DNA of 44,965 nt from positions 1 through 44,965 of the forward strand of contig CAZDOS010000009.1 of the NCBI GenBank assembly GCA_964507095.1, read 5' to 3'. Below are positions 8,485 to 16,998 of this stretch, piece by piece. Within the stretch, counting starts at the first letter, position 1, and every line of letters begins with the position of its first letter. The notes under the pieces were generated by a model that saw only the letters and a program-made list of their open reading frames with translations, ran no database searches and was not told where the DNA came from. Made by a program: the position numbers and the translations under genes. Source of the stretch: RGIG3102 sp964507095. Lineage in GTDB: Bacteria; Bacillota; Clostridia; Oscillospirales; Ruminococcaceae.

Positions 8485-11268
8485 TCAGAGGACCTTCTTC
8501 AGTTCCTCCATCAGGATATCGACGTCTATTGGCTTGGCTATGTGCGCATTCATGCCTGCCCGGATTGCGGCGTCCCTGTCTTCCTTGAAGGCGTTTGCTG
8601 TCATTGCAAGTATCGGTATTGACGCCAGCTTTTCGTTGTCCAGGTTCCTTATCATCCTGGCAGCAGTATTGCCGTCCATGACCGGCATCTGGATGTCCAT
8701 GAGAATGGCGTCATAATAGCCCGGTTCGGAAGATGCCACCTTGTCCACCGCTATCTGTCCGTTCTCGGCAGTATCGATCATGAAGCCCTGCTTTGTTAGT
8801 ATCATCTTGGATATCTCCATGTTGATCCGGTTGTCCTCAACCACGAGAAGCCTCTTTTTGGAGAAGTCCACCGCACCGGCGGTATCCGCCGCACTGTCTT
8901 TATTCATCTCCTCGATCTCGTCATCAGTGACCGCTCTCATCTTTACGGAGATTATGAACTGGGTCCCGCTTCCCGGAGAGGTCAGGACTTCTATGTTGCC
9001 TCCCATGAGGTCCACGATGCTCTTTGTGATCCGGAGTCCAAGGCCGGTACCCTCTATCCCGCTCACAGTGGAGGAGCGTTCCCTCTCGAAGGCATTGAAC
9101 ATCTTGTCAACGAATTCCCTGCTCATTCCTATGCCGGTGTCCCGCACTCGTATCTCATAGGTGGAGTATCCGTTTTCCCTGTCATTCTTTTCCGAAAGTG
9201 TGACATCTATCTTTCCGCCTTCCGGCGTGAACTTGTACGCATTGCTGATCGTGTTGAGCAGTATTCGGTTGAGATTCTTCCTGTCGCACCAGACGTACCT
9301 GTCATCTACAAGAGACGTGTGCACAGAGAACTTCAGCCTCTTTTTCTTCATCTGCTCCGAGAAGAGCGTCTCGATCTCGTCAAACACCCTGATAATGTCG
9401 GTCGGCTCGTACTCTAGCTCCAGCTTTCCGCTCTCTATCCTGCTCATCTCAAGTATGTCGTTGATCAGGTCGAGCAGATGGTTACTGGAGGATTCTATCT
9501 TGTTCAGGTACTCAAGGACCTTCGGCGATCTCTCCTCCTCCTTTGCCAGATTCGTGTAGCCGATTATAGCATTCATGGGTGTTCGTATGTCATGGGACAT
9601 GTTGAAGAGGAACTGGCTCTTTGCAAGGCTTCCCTCGACAGCCCTTATCTTTTCTCTTTCGACTGCTTCATTTTTCTTTCTCACCAGGTTCTGGATATAC
9701 AGCATGACGATGAGACCGACGAAGATTATGAGCATCAGCCGGATACCTCCGGTCCTTACGGTGCTCCTGACTCCCTCTATGCTGTCCTTTGCATAAAGGC
9801 TCTTGGCCAACCACATGATCGCCGAATACACCAGGAGGGCGAACAGCAATATTCCCGATACGGAAAGGCCGCTGTATTCCGTAAGCTCGCTCCTCTCCAC
9901 CGTCCTCCAGTAGAACACGAAGCCGAGAAGGCACCAGAGAGACAGCAGCAGGAAGGCTTCGCTTCCCATAGCGTCTACGGCAGTGATGCTCGGGACTATC
10001 TGGACCAGTATGAAAACGCCTGAGATAACCGCGCCGACCATGCCAATGAGAGCGATATCCTTTCGTCCTTCCAGTCTTGCAAGCTTGCTGGTTGCCGCTG
10101 TCGTGTAGCAGTACGCGACTATCGCGCCGAAGGATGTCAGGTCCACGAACCAGGTCAGCGTGTTCCTGCCCAGCATGGATATTAGGACAGACAGCGCCAT
10201 TATGAAGAAAATGCTGTACTTTGTTTCATTGAATTTCTCGGAGAGGATCCTGTCCTCAGCCATGGTGGAAAGGAGTCTCATCATGGCTCGGTATCCTCCG
10301 ATTATTCCGGTAATTATCGCAGCGAAGGCCGATACGGCGATAAGTACCAGACCGGGAGTTCCCATTATCCGCCTGGCCGCATAGAATGAAGCAACGGACT
10401 CTATTCCACCCAGTGAGCCGATCGAGTCAATGTACTCCTGCCATGAGCCGAATCTCCGGGGCACCGCGGAAATGCTTACGAGAGTGTATGCGATGTATGC
10501 CAGTCCCGCGCAGATAATGGCTGCAAATATGAGGCTTCCTGCTTTTTTTTCATCGAATTTGAAATGGGCTGTATCAAAGGATATGACTTCAAAGCCCACA
10601 AAGGCCCACGGGGCCAGTATCACGAGGCTCGATATTCCATGGAACCTGCTTATGTTCATCGTTCCGAATGAGGAAGTGACGTCGGCCAGTGATACTTTCG
10701 GAAGACAGATAGCGGTTATGATGACCGTTCCGGTCAGGAGCACCAGGGCGCTGAAGGTGTTTATCCTCTGGAGCAGAGGCTTTGTAAACACAAACATCAG
10801 GCCGATCACTACAAGCGCAACTGCAGACAGAGCGACCTCATATATGCTTATCATGTTGCCCGCGATGTGATAGGTGATCCCGGACCTGAGACTGTCTCCG
10901 ATCAGGGTCCTGATGACAACGAACAATGCGCTTCCGTTGAGGAATACGACGGTCAGGTAGCTGAGGCACAGGAACCATGAGCAAAGGAATGCATGATCCC
11001 TTCCGAAAGCTTCCTTGGTATATGTGTACACTCCGCCTGTCCTGGTCGAGCGTTTGATGAGATACGAGAAGCAGGCTCCTATTATGAGCATGAATGCCGT
11101 GCCGACGGCCATGGCTATTATGGTGCCTGCCGGTCCCGCAAGCTTCAGGAACGTCGTTCCCGGCATCACCAGCGCTCCCCAACCCACGGCGCAGCCGAAG
11201 GCCATTGCCCACACGTCTATCGGCGCCAAGTATCTGTCCAGCACTCTAACATTGTTTTCGTTGTCCAA
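8485..11268 (-). CDS. APC-family amino-acid permease fused to histidine kinase and receiver
   Basis: This is a 927-residue fusion. Residues of about 10-430 form an APC-superfamily permease with some twelve membrane segments, including GWGALVMPGTTFLKLAGPAG in helix 1 and WAFVGFEVISFDTAHFKFDE in the helix 6 region. Two to three more membrane segments follow, then a coiled linker. The HisKA box QFLFNMSHDIRTPMNAIIG (His about 559), an ATPase domain (NTISNAYKFTPEGG, DTGIGM, GTGLGL) and one intact receiver (AILMDIQMPVMDG, Asp about 858; KPI) complete it. The start chosen is TTG at 11266-11268, seven bases after AAGGGAG; a longer ATG-started frame (11334) runs through the upstream palindrome and lacks a ribosome site. 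It probably senses an amino acid by binding or transport, as CbrA-type transporter kinases do (inference). Confidence 0.88.
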   Translation of the reverse strand: MDNENNVRVLDRYLAPIDVWAMAFGCAVGWGALVMPGTTFLKLAGPAGTIIAMAVGTAFMLIIGACFSYLIKRSTRTGGVYTYTKEAFGRDHAFLCSWFLCLSYLTVVFLNGSALFVVIRTLIGDSLRSGITYHIAGNMISIYEVALSAVALVVIGLMFVFTKPLLQRINTFSALVLLTGTVIITAICLPKVSLADVTSSFGTMNISRFHGISSLVILAPWAFVGFEVISFDTAHFKFDEKKAGSLIFAAIICAGLAYIAYTLVSISAVPRRFGSWQEYIDSIGSLGGIESVASFYAARRIMGTPGLVLIAVSAFAAIITGIIGGYRAMMRLLSTMAEDRILSEKFNETKYSIFFIMALSVLISMLGRNTLTWFVDLTSFGAIVAYCYTTAATSKLARLEGRKDIALIGMVGAVISGVFILVQIVPSITAVDAMGSEAFLLLSLWCLLGFVFYWRTVERSELTEYSGLSVSGILLFALLVYSAIMWLAKSLYAKDSIEGVRSTVRTGGIRLMLIIFVGLIVMLYIQNLVRKKNEAVEREKIRAVEGSLAKSQFLFNMSHDIRTPMNAIIGYTNLAKEEERSPKVLEYLNKIESSSNHLLDLINDILEMSRIESGKLELEYEPTDIIRVFDEIETLFSEQMKKKRLKFSVHTSLVDDRYVWCDRKNLNRILLNTISNAYKFTPEGGKIDVTLSEKNDRENGYSTYEIRVRDTGIGMSREFVDKMFNAFERERSSTVSGIEGTGLGLRITKSIVDLMGGNIEVLTSPGSGTQFIISVKMRAVTDDEIEEMNKDSAADTAGAVDFSKKRLLVVEDNRINMEISKMILTKQGFMIDTAENGQIAVDKVASSEPGYYDAILMDIQMPVMDGNTAARMIRNLDNEKLASIPILAMTANAFKEDRDAAIRAGMNAHIAKPIDVDILMEELKKVL

Positions 11269-11280
11269 TTGTATGCTCCC

Positions 11281-11298
11281 TTGTATAAATCTATACAA
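11281..11298. promoter_or_regulatory. Inverted repeat upstream of permease-kinase gene
   Basis: A perfect 7-bp inverted repeat, TTGTATA-AATC-TATACAA, lies just upstream of the AAGGGAG ribosome site of the permease-kinase gene. It could be an operator overlapping the promoter region or a small 5' hairpin. No regulator is identified. Confidence 0.4.
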
Positions 11299-11372
11299 CA
11301 AAAAAGATATATTTTCCTGAATATATATTAACATTTACGAAAAGTGAAATAAAGTAAAACATTGAAAAATAT

Positions 11373-11405
11373 GGCCGGCACATTCCCAGCGGGAGAGTGC
11401 CGGCC
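11373..11405 (-). terminator. Terminator after HAD phosphatase gene
   Basis: GGCCGGCAC arms enclose an inner TCCC/GGGA stem, and on the minus strand the hairpin is followed by ATATTTTTC. It lies 20 bases after the stop at 11425 and separates this gene from the kinase pair. Confidence 0.8.
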
Positions 11406-11424
11406 GTCTGCCGTTTGTGTTCGT

Positions 11425-12525
11425 TTATTTCTTTGTCACGCTGTCGCCGTATATAGTCTTCCAGTCGTTCTTCATCGAGATCGGCACCCATCCGAACTCA
11501 TCGCAGAGCCGGTACATCTTGTCCGCCTTTTCAATGTTTCCGTTCTCCCTCTCGGTGTCATCGCAGCAGAGCATGAACGCGAGGCTGAGATAAGGGTTGT
11601 TGCTTGTGACGTATTCCGCCATGCTGGAGTCACCGGTGCTGTTGCCGAAGGAAAGGACAGGCTGCGTTCCTATCTCCTGGACTATGACGCTGACCTTGTT
11701 CATCTTCAGGTTCTTGATTATGAAATCGCCGCCGAGGACGACCTCATCGTTTTCGTTGTACACGTAGTTGAGTCCGTCAGTATCTCCCTGCCGCTTAGTG
11801 ACCACTGACTCATCAGAGCCGATTATCTGTCTCATCGGAAGTCCGAGCGGAGAGTTATAGGCTATGCCGCGGACGATGAATCTGTCCGTGCCGCTGACCA
11901 CATATACCGTGAAGCCGTTATCCCTGAGGTAATTGACGACCTCAAGCATTGGCAGATACCAGCCGTCTCCCCTGTTCATGCCCTCATAACTTGGCATCGG
12001 GAGCTTCTTGAACTCCTGGATGTAGTCTATGAACTCGTTTACCGTCATGCCTGCAAAGGAAGAGGCTATCGCCCTTCCGTGGTCGACTTCAAGGCCGGAG
12101 AACGAAGCGCCGGTCTCATTCTGCTGTACGATCTTGTTTGCTACTTCCTTTTCAAAGTCGCTTGCTTTGTCGATGTACGTCTCATCCTCGAGCACCCTGT
12201 GCACTAGGAGAGTGTAGTCGAAGTAATTCGGGTCGGTCTCGCAGAAAAGGGTCCCGTCAAGATCGAATACAGCCACGCGGTCCACCGGCGGGATGTACTC
12301 CGGATCGTTCTCATCAGTGACGGTCTCGACATACTCGATGAGCATCTGCCTTGCTTCCGCATCCTCGGTCCAAAGTGAGAGGATCTGCGCGGGCTCCTCT
12401 TCCGGTGCAGAAGGATCTGCCGCAGGCTTTGAGGTGGCCCTGACGTACAGTACAGTCATGACAAGGAACCGGCAGGTCGCCAGGGCAGTCAGTATCTTCC
12501 AAATGTTGTTATTGTTGCTTTCCAA
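11425..12525 (-). CDS. Membrane-anchored HAD-superfamily phosphatase
   Basis: This 366-residue protein starts with a short cytoplasmic tail and one hydrophobic segment (ILTALATCRFLVMTVLYV), probably a signal anchor, followed by a Pro/Glu-rich linker. The HAD motif I is VAVFDLDGTLF (about residue 88; the two Asp are nucleophile and acid/base). Motif II is probably YVVSGTDRF and the acidic motif is near LSFGNSTGDSSM. This resembles phosphoserine-phosphatase-like or acid-phosphatase-like exported HADs; the substrate is unknown. The start is TTG at 12523-12525, seven bases after AGGAG. A terminator follows and the DUF4256 gene lies upstream. Confidence 0.8.
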   Translation of the reverse strand: MESNNNNIWKILTALATCRFLVMTVLYVRATSKPAADPSAPEEEPAQILSLWTEDAEARQMLIEYVETVTDENDPEYIPPVDRVAVFDLDGTLFCETDPNYFDYTLLVHRVLEDETYIDKASDFEKEVANKIVQQNETGASFSGLEVDHGRAIASSFAGMTVNEFIDYIQEFKKLPMPSYEGMNRGDGWYLPMLEVVNYLRDNGFTVYVVSGTDRFIVRGIAYNSPLGLPMRQIIGSDESVVTKRQGDTDGLNYVYNENDEVVLGGDFIIKNLKMNKVSVIVQEIGTQPVLSFGNSTGDSSMAEYVTSNNPYLSLAFMLCCDDTERENGNIEKADKMYRLCDEFGWVPISMKNDWKTIYGDSVTKK

Positions 12526-12619
12526 TGTTGCACTCCTGTTATTTTATTTGTATTGCCGGACTTCCGGCCGATTTTACATATTGGCTCTTACGCTGTTTAA
12601 AGACCATTCTCACTCATCT

Positions 12620-13138
12620 TCAGAGAAGGACATATCCTCTCCAGCCCCTGGAGGAATAATACGAGTCGGCTCCGTTATGAAACGTGAACGTCCTGTCATA
12701 TCTCCTTTCGCAGAAAAGGGCTCCGCCCTTCTTTCTCTGCCGCTCAGGTGTCTGTATCCAGCTGGATGTCTTCAGGTCGAACCGTCCCCTCTCCTGCAGC
12801 CTGTAATACAGTTCTTCCGTCAAAATGGATACGCCCATCTGTTCCGCCTGCGAAACAGCGCGGCCCGCGGGAGGATTCTTTATCCTCTTCCTGAGAGCTT
12901 CATCGTCATAGCACAGACTCCTTCGCTCCGCCGGAGATTCCCGGCAGCAGTCGCAGATTATGATCCTTCCGTCCTCATATCTGCCTATGACATCCGGCTC
13001 GCCGCCGGTCTCTTCCATGCGGGACAGGCAATCGAGTATATGAGGAGAATCATTGAGCTTCTCCTCCACCTCTGCCCAGCTGATCTCCGGATGGCGGGCA
13101 GTGTTGGCATGGAATCTTTCCTTCAGTCTGTCGATCAT
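12620..13138 (-). CDS. DUF4256 family protein
   Basis: This 172-residue soluble protein is recognised as DUF4256 from EISWAEVEEKL, MEETGGEPDVIG, CDCCRESPAERRSLCYD, LTEELYYRLQERG, DLKTSSWIQTP and a GGALFCERRYD-type C-terminus ending near YYSSRGWRG. The biochemical function of the family is not known to me. A GAGGTGA ribosome site precedes the ATG, and the YczE-like gene ends 17 bases upstream, so they are probably co-transcribed. Confidence 0.85.
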   Translation of the reverse strand: MIDRLKERFHANTARHPEISWAEVEEKLNDSPHILDCLSRMEETGGEPDVIGRYEDGRIIICDCCRESPAERRSLCYDDEALRKRIKNPPAGRAVSQAEQMGVSILTEELYYRLQERGRFDLKTSSWIQTPERQRKKGGALFCERRYDRTFTFHNGADSYYSSRGWRGYVLL

Positions 13139-13155
13139 TGTATCACCTCACACAA

Positions 13156-13845
13156 TCATATTTCAAAAAAATGTCGCAGCCCGAAAGCATCCTTGAATTC
13201 GAAGTGCGAACCGAGGAAGGAATCTATGAATCCTATCATTCTTCCGTTGACAAGGGCGCATATTATCGTTCCCAGCTTCACGCCCACGAAATTACCAAAG
13301 CCGAAGAAAGCGAAAGACATGATGACTCCGACCAGACAACTGACGCAGTCATATACCGTCTTGGTGGTCCCGACGGGAAAGCCGTATTGAGAACACAGCT
13401 CCTTCACGAACAGCTCATAGGCCTCAGGCGAGATATATGTATGGAACAGCAGGGCTACCCCCAGCGAACACAGCACCATTCCCAGAACATACAGCAGTAT
13501 CCTTGCCGGCATCTCTTCAGCCGGAATCGGCCGCAGGATACCGATCGACGCGTCCAGCATGAAGCCGTAGATGACGGCCGTTATGAAGGAGAACAGATAG
13601 CCGAGCTTTGCTTTCCTCAGTATCACGGAAAGGATGATGATCAGAAACGCCTGAAACACGTATTCCGCCACCCCGAAAGAGAAAGACGGGATGAACTCGC
13701 TCACCTTCAGATGCAGCAGGTATGCAGGAGCGACGACCATGGACATGCCAAGGTCGGCCTTTTCCATGAGAGCTGTCGCAAAGGCAAGTATGAGCATACC
13801 AAGGACATATGCAAACTCGCTGTACATCCTTTTCTTATCATTCAT
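13156..13845 (-). CDS. YczE/DUF6198-like integral membrane protein
   Basis: This 229-residue membrane protein has about five to six hydrophobic helices. It starts with FAYVLGMLILAFATALMEKADLG and carries GMSMVVAPAYLLHL and a GFMLDASIGI segment typical of the YczE/YyaS/YitT-like group. The role is unknown; members are annotated only as membrane proteins. It starts six bases after the stop of the ABM gene, so the two form a tight operon. Confidence 0.78.
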   Translation of the reverse strand: MNDKKRMYSEFAYVLGMLILAFATALMEKADLGMSMVVAPAYLLHLKVSEFIPSFSFGVAEYVFQAFLIIILSVILRKAKLGYLFSFITAVIYGFMLDASIGILRPIPAEEMPARILLYVLGMVLCSLGVALLFHTYISPEAYELFVKELCSQYGFPVGTTKTVYDCVSCLVGVIMSFAFFGFGNFVGVKLGTIICALVNGRMIGFIDSFLGSHFEFKDAFGLRHFFEI

Positions 13846-13850
13846 GTATC

Positions 13851-14180
13851 TTATTTCCTTATGAAAGCCCTGTCGCTCTCGGGGATCTCCTCATCAGAAA
13901 CGAACCTTTCGACAGTCATGTGAAGATCGTATTTTTCCCTGAGCCGGGCTATGGTCGCCATCATCGGCGATGCGTGATGAAGGTCTATGGACTTCTGATC
14001 GGCCCAGCTGTCTATGAGAAGTATGGTCCGGGGGTCGTCAAGGGACTCATAGTATTCGTATCTGAGGTTCCCCTCTTCAGCCCTTATTTTCCGGACCGTG
14101 CCGGAGGATATCATCTCCTCGGCAAACATTCTCGCCGATCCGCTCTTGCCTGTATATCTGAGATTTACTGTTATGCTCAT
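13851..14180 (-). CDS. Antibiotic biosynthesis monooxygenase (ABM) domain protein
   Basis: This small single-domain protein of 109 residues has a ferredoxin-like ABM fold (YgiN-type). Diagnostic segments are ITVNLRYTGKSGSARMFAEEM, YEYYESLDDPRTILLIDSWADQKSIDLHHASPMM and a basic C-terminus. Relatives act on quinones or as small-molecule monooxygenases, or simply bind ligands; the reaction here is not predictable. The ATG lies behind TAAGGAGAAAG. It is the first gene of the ABM, YczE-like, DUF4256 run. Confidence 0.8.
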   Translation of the reverse strand: MSITVNLRYTGKSGSARMFAEEMISSGTVRKIRAEEGNLRYEYYESLDDPRTILLIDSWADQKSIDLHHASPMMATIARLREKYDLHMTVERFVSDEEIPESDRAFIRK

Positions 14181-14347
14181 TAATGCTTTCTCCTTAATGA
14201 TCCTTCATATGTATTTTACGACAGATCATCATTTATTTCCATCAGTTTATAGGATCCGGCGCCCGCTTTTCTCTTGACGTGTACTGTTTTTTATCCTTCA
14301 GATGTAGTAAAATCGATGCAGAAACAAGATTGGAAAGAGGTGTCAAT

Positions 14348-14914
14348 ATGGCAAAGCTTGAAAAAGGAAGCATCTTCCCTGACATGACCGTTGATGCGGT
14401 CCTGGGAAGAGACGTTATCGAAGGTACAACTATCTCGGCGCTCAGAGGAGGAAAGCCGACAATGTTCTGGTTCCTCAGGTACATGGGCTGCACCCCGTGC
14501 AGATTGGATGTCCATCTCCTCACACAGAAGAAGCCGGAATTCGACCGGAAGGGCGTCAATATATTGGTAGTCATGCAGTCAAAGCCTGAGATCGTTCTGA
14601 GAGACATGATCGACAAGTCAATGGCCTTCCCTCTCATCTGCGATCCTGAGCAGAAACTCTACAAAGAGCTTGAGATCGGAAGCAGAAAGCCCGACTGGAA
14701 GAGCGAGATGACAGAAGAGAATCAGGCAAAGATGGACTACAAGAAGGGGCTCATCGCATAACTGGGGATCAAGCACGGTGAATATGAGGGCAACGAGGAG
14801 CAGCGGCCCGCATGGTTCTATGTGGACAGCGACGGCACCGTACTTGAAGCGCACTACGGAAAGTATACCTATGACATGCCTCTCGCGGACGAAGCTCTGG
14901 CTAAGATCAGATAA
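14348..14914 (+). pseudogene. Redoxin-domain protein interrupted by in-frame TAA
   Basis: This is a thioredoxin-fold (AhpC/TSA-redoxin-like) protein with the start chosen at ATG 14348 behind AGAGGTG. The reading frame has MFWFLRYMGCTPCRLDVHLL with a CxxC-like redox site, but TAA at 14759-14761 stops it after 137 codons. The same frame then continues for 50 more codons (LGIKHGEYEGNEEQRPAWFY, then VDSDGTVLEA) to a TAA at 14912. The second half looks like the normal C-terminal beta-hairpin of the domain, so a single base change probably disrupted the gene. UGA/selenocysteine does not apply because the codon is TAA. A sequencing error remains possible. Confidence 0.8.
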
Positions 14915-14933
14915 AATCAGACAAAATAATCAT

Positions 14934-14957
14934 CCACCCGCCAAGCGGGTGGTTTTT
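14934..14957. terminator. Hairpin with T-run: IS end and/or redoxin terminator
   Basis: An 8-bp perfect GC-rich stem (CCACCCGC/GCGGGTGG) with a CAA loop is followed by five T on the plus strand, 20 bases after the redoxin frame ends. It can terminate plus-strand transcription, and it also fits the right-end hairpin of the IS200-type element. Confidence 0.7.
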
Positions 14958-15031
14958 CACATGCGGGCATAGCCCTCTGCTCCTTGCGGTACACGTCAAA
15001 CGCGTAATTGTGACTACCAACCGCATTTTTG

Positions 15032-15493
15032 TTACTTGCCGCCCTTAAAAGGGCCCTGTCCTGTCAGCGTCAGCTGCTCTCCCAGTTCATCTTCCTTCAA
15101 CTGATTCTTGATGTACTCTGCAATCCTGCTGGTGTTCTTGCCTACCGTATCCACGTAGTATCCTTTGCACCAGAACTCTCTGCTCCTGTACTTGTACTTC
15201 AGTTCTCCAAACTGTTCGTACAACATTGTGCTGCTCTTTCCTTTCAAGTATCCCATGAAACTTGAAACACTCATCTTTGGTGGAATCTCCACCAGCATGT
15301 GTATATGATCCGGGCACACCTCTGCTTCGATGATGTTTACTCCCTTCCACTCACACAACTGTCTTAGTATCTTCCCTACTTCTACCCTCTTCTCGTGGTA
15401 GAATACTTGCCTCCTGTACTTTGGTGCAAACACTATGTGGTATTTGCAATTCCACTTTGTATGGGATAAACTATGTATGTCGTTCAAACCCAT
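15032..15493 (-). CDS. tnpA: IS200/IS605-family transposase TnpA (Y1 HUH)
   Basis: This 153-residue single-strand transposase has full family length. It shows the N-terminal HTKWNCKYHIVFAPKYRRQVF block, the HUH metal-binding motif in CPDHIHMLVEIPPK, the KGKSSTMLYEQF helix and a C-terminal catalytic Tyr region with YYVDTVGKNTSRIAEYIKNQ. All expected residues are present, so it appears intact. The ATG lies behind GGAGGACATTC. Confidence 0.95.
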   Translation of the reverse strand: MGLNDIHSLSHTKWNCKYHIVFAPKYRRQVFYHEKRVEVGKILRQLCEWKGVNIIEAEVCPDHIHMLVEIPPKMSVSSFMGYLKGKSSTMLYEQFGELKYKYRSREFWCKGYYVDTVGKNTSRIAEYIKNQLKEDELGEQLTLTGQGPFKGGK

Positions 15494-15594
15494 TTTGAAT
15501 GTCCTCCTTTTGCTTGTTTGATGCAGTTGGTAGCCGCATCTCTCATTATAGCAAAAGGAGTTTCTTTTTTAGTCTCACCGCTTAAGCTCTCCCG

Positions 15595-15617
15595 AACCAC
15601 AGGCCTAGCCTGTGGTT
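15595..15617. repeat. Left-end hairpin of IS200-type element
   Basis: A perfect 10-bp inverted repeat with a CTA loop (AACCACAGGC and its complement) lies about 100 bases upstream of the tnpA start, matching the position of the left-end structure recognised by TnpA. Confidence 0.7.
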
Positions 15618-15630
15618 TTACTATTACAAT

Positions 15631-15662
15631 AAAACGGATGGCCTTTCAGCCATCCGTTTTTC
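15631..15662 (-). terminator. Terminator after amidohydrolase gene
   Basis: A perfect 12-bp stem (AAAACGGATGGC) with a 6-base loop, A-rich on one side and T-rich on the other, lies 11 bases after the amidohydrolase stop. It may work in both directions and would insulate the IS element. Confidence 0.88.
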
Positions 15663-15672
15663 TTTATCTGCA

Positions 15673-16881
15673 TTACTTGTTCACTGCAACGAGCTTTCCG
15701 CCTTTCCAGACCTTGTACGGCCTGTGGTACATGCAGCTGATGTCGATATCCGGCTTTCCGTCTATGAGGCAAAGGTCGGCGTTAAGGCCTTCCTTTATGA
15801 TTCCTACCTTTTTGTCAATCCCCAGTATCTCTGCGCTGTAGCGGGTCGCCTGAAGGAGTATATCCTCATCCTTCATTTCGCAGTAGTCCTTCCTGAACTG
15901 GAACTCAACTCCGAATTCGTACTGCTTGGAACCCGCGGCGCTGTCGGTGCCGAAGCCCATCTTCGGATTGCCTCTGTAGGCATAGCCCAGTGCCCTGGCT
16001 GTCGCCTCGAGCATCGGAGTGAGTCTTGCAAGCCAGAACGCTCTCTCCACCGGGTCCTCCTGGCTGACATACATCGCAGCCAGCGTTGGAACGATGTAGC
16101 AGTCCTCCTTGCTATTGATATAATCTGCGGTCTCCTCGGACAGATATGTCGCATGCTCTATGGTGTAGACTCCGCTTTCCGCACAGTCGCGTATGGCCTT
16201 GTCCGCGTGGCAGTGGGCCGCCACGTACAGTCCGTTACTGTTTGCCGCGTCCGTGACGGCATCGATCTCCGCCCTTGTCATGGTCGGATACATCGGGACG
16301 CCCTTCGGGTTTGCGGCAGAGCCTGAAGCATAGATCTTTATGAAGTCCGCTCCGTCAGCGATATGCTCCCTGACGCCCTTTCTGAAGGAATCCTCTCCGT
16401 CATAGAAGTTATGGATGCCTTCTTCCATCCCCTTCTTGTGATAGATGCTGACTCCCATTGTAGGGCCGCATGCGATGATGTCAGGACCGATTATTGCGCC
16501 CTTCTTTACCATGTCCCTGACATAGTTGGCGCAGCCGAATGAGCTTCCGCAGTCCCTGATGGTAGTGAATCCGTAGGTCAGATATTTGGGTGCCTGTGCA
16601 GCAGCATCGACAAGGACAGCCATGCCGTCGCTTCCGTGACCGGTTCCGATTCCGAGCAGTCCGACAAGATGTGTATGTGCATCGATAAGTCCGGGAATGA
16701 GAGTCTTGCCCTCTCCGTCTATTATCTCTTCCCCCGCTTTTCCTGCCTCCTCGATCTCCTTTTCACTGAGCGGACCGGCCATCACGGATGCGATCTTGCC
16801 ATCCTTTATGATGACATGGCCGCACTCGGTCGCTGTTCCGTCGCTTATGGATGCCACGAGCCTTACATTGTTGAGTATCAT
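15673..16881 (-). CDS. Metal-dependent amidohydrolase, imidazolonepropionase/prolidase-like
   Basis: This 402-residue cytoplasmic TIM-barrel hydrolase has the metal ligands in order: DAHTHL (HxH), FIKIYASG (probable bridging Lys), AAHCHAD (His), IEHATYL (His) and GFGTDSA (Asp). The C-terminus AEILGIDKKVGIIKEGLNADL is the usual composite beta-sandwich of the family. It is closest in appearance to COG1228-type Xaa-Pro or imidazolone hydrolases; the substrate cannot be told from sequence. The start at 16881 follows GGAGGG by six bases; an upstream in-frame start at 16902 overlaps that site and was not used. Confidence 0.88.
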   Translation of the reverse strand: MILNNVRLVASISDGTATECGHVIIKDGKIASVMAGPLSEKEIEEAGKAGEEIIDGEGKTLIPGLIDAHTHLVGLLGIGTGHGSDGMAVLVDAAAQAPKYLTYGFTTIRDCGSSFGCANYVRDMVKKGAIIGPDIIACGPTMGVSIYHKKGMEEGIHNFYDGEDSFRKGVREHIADGADFIKIYASGSAANPKGVPMYPTMTRAEIDAVTDAANSNGLYVAAHCHADKAIRDCAESGVYTIEHATYLSEETADYINSKEDCYIVPTLAAMYVSQEDPVERAFWLARLTPMLEATARALGYAYRGNPKMGFGTDSAAGSKQYEFGVEFQFRKDYCEMKDEDILLQATRYSAEILGIDKKVGIIKEGLNADLCLIDGKPDIDISCMYHRPYKVWKGGKLVAVNK

Positions 16882-16998
16882 TCTTTTCCCTCCGCTATTC
16901 ATAGTTTTGCTTTTATTGATTATAACTTTCGAACGGTTCGGTTGGCAATAGACTTGATGCCCGGGCAGTGTCAGACAAGCGCGTATGCCATGCCCACT

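Larger units (their letters stand above)
14934..15617 (-). mobile_element. IS200/IS605-family element (tnpA only)
   Basis: A single Y1 transposase gene is flanked by two subterminal-type hairpins: CCACCCGC-CAA-GCGGGTGG at 14934-14952 on the transposase 3' side and AACCACAGGC-CTA-GCCTGTGGTT at 15595-15617 on its 5' side. There are no inverted terminal repeats or target duplications, as expected for this family. No tnpB is present, so it is IS200-like. The exact cleavage ends are not determined. It sits between the broken redoxin gene and the amidohydrolase. Confidence 0.75.

Noticed and set aside
12555..12568. GCCGGA-CT-TCCGGC palindrome upstream of the HAD gene
   Set aside because: It is short and GC-rich, without T-run or promoter overlap; it could be a chance dyad or a weak hairpin after DUF4256.
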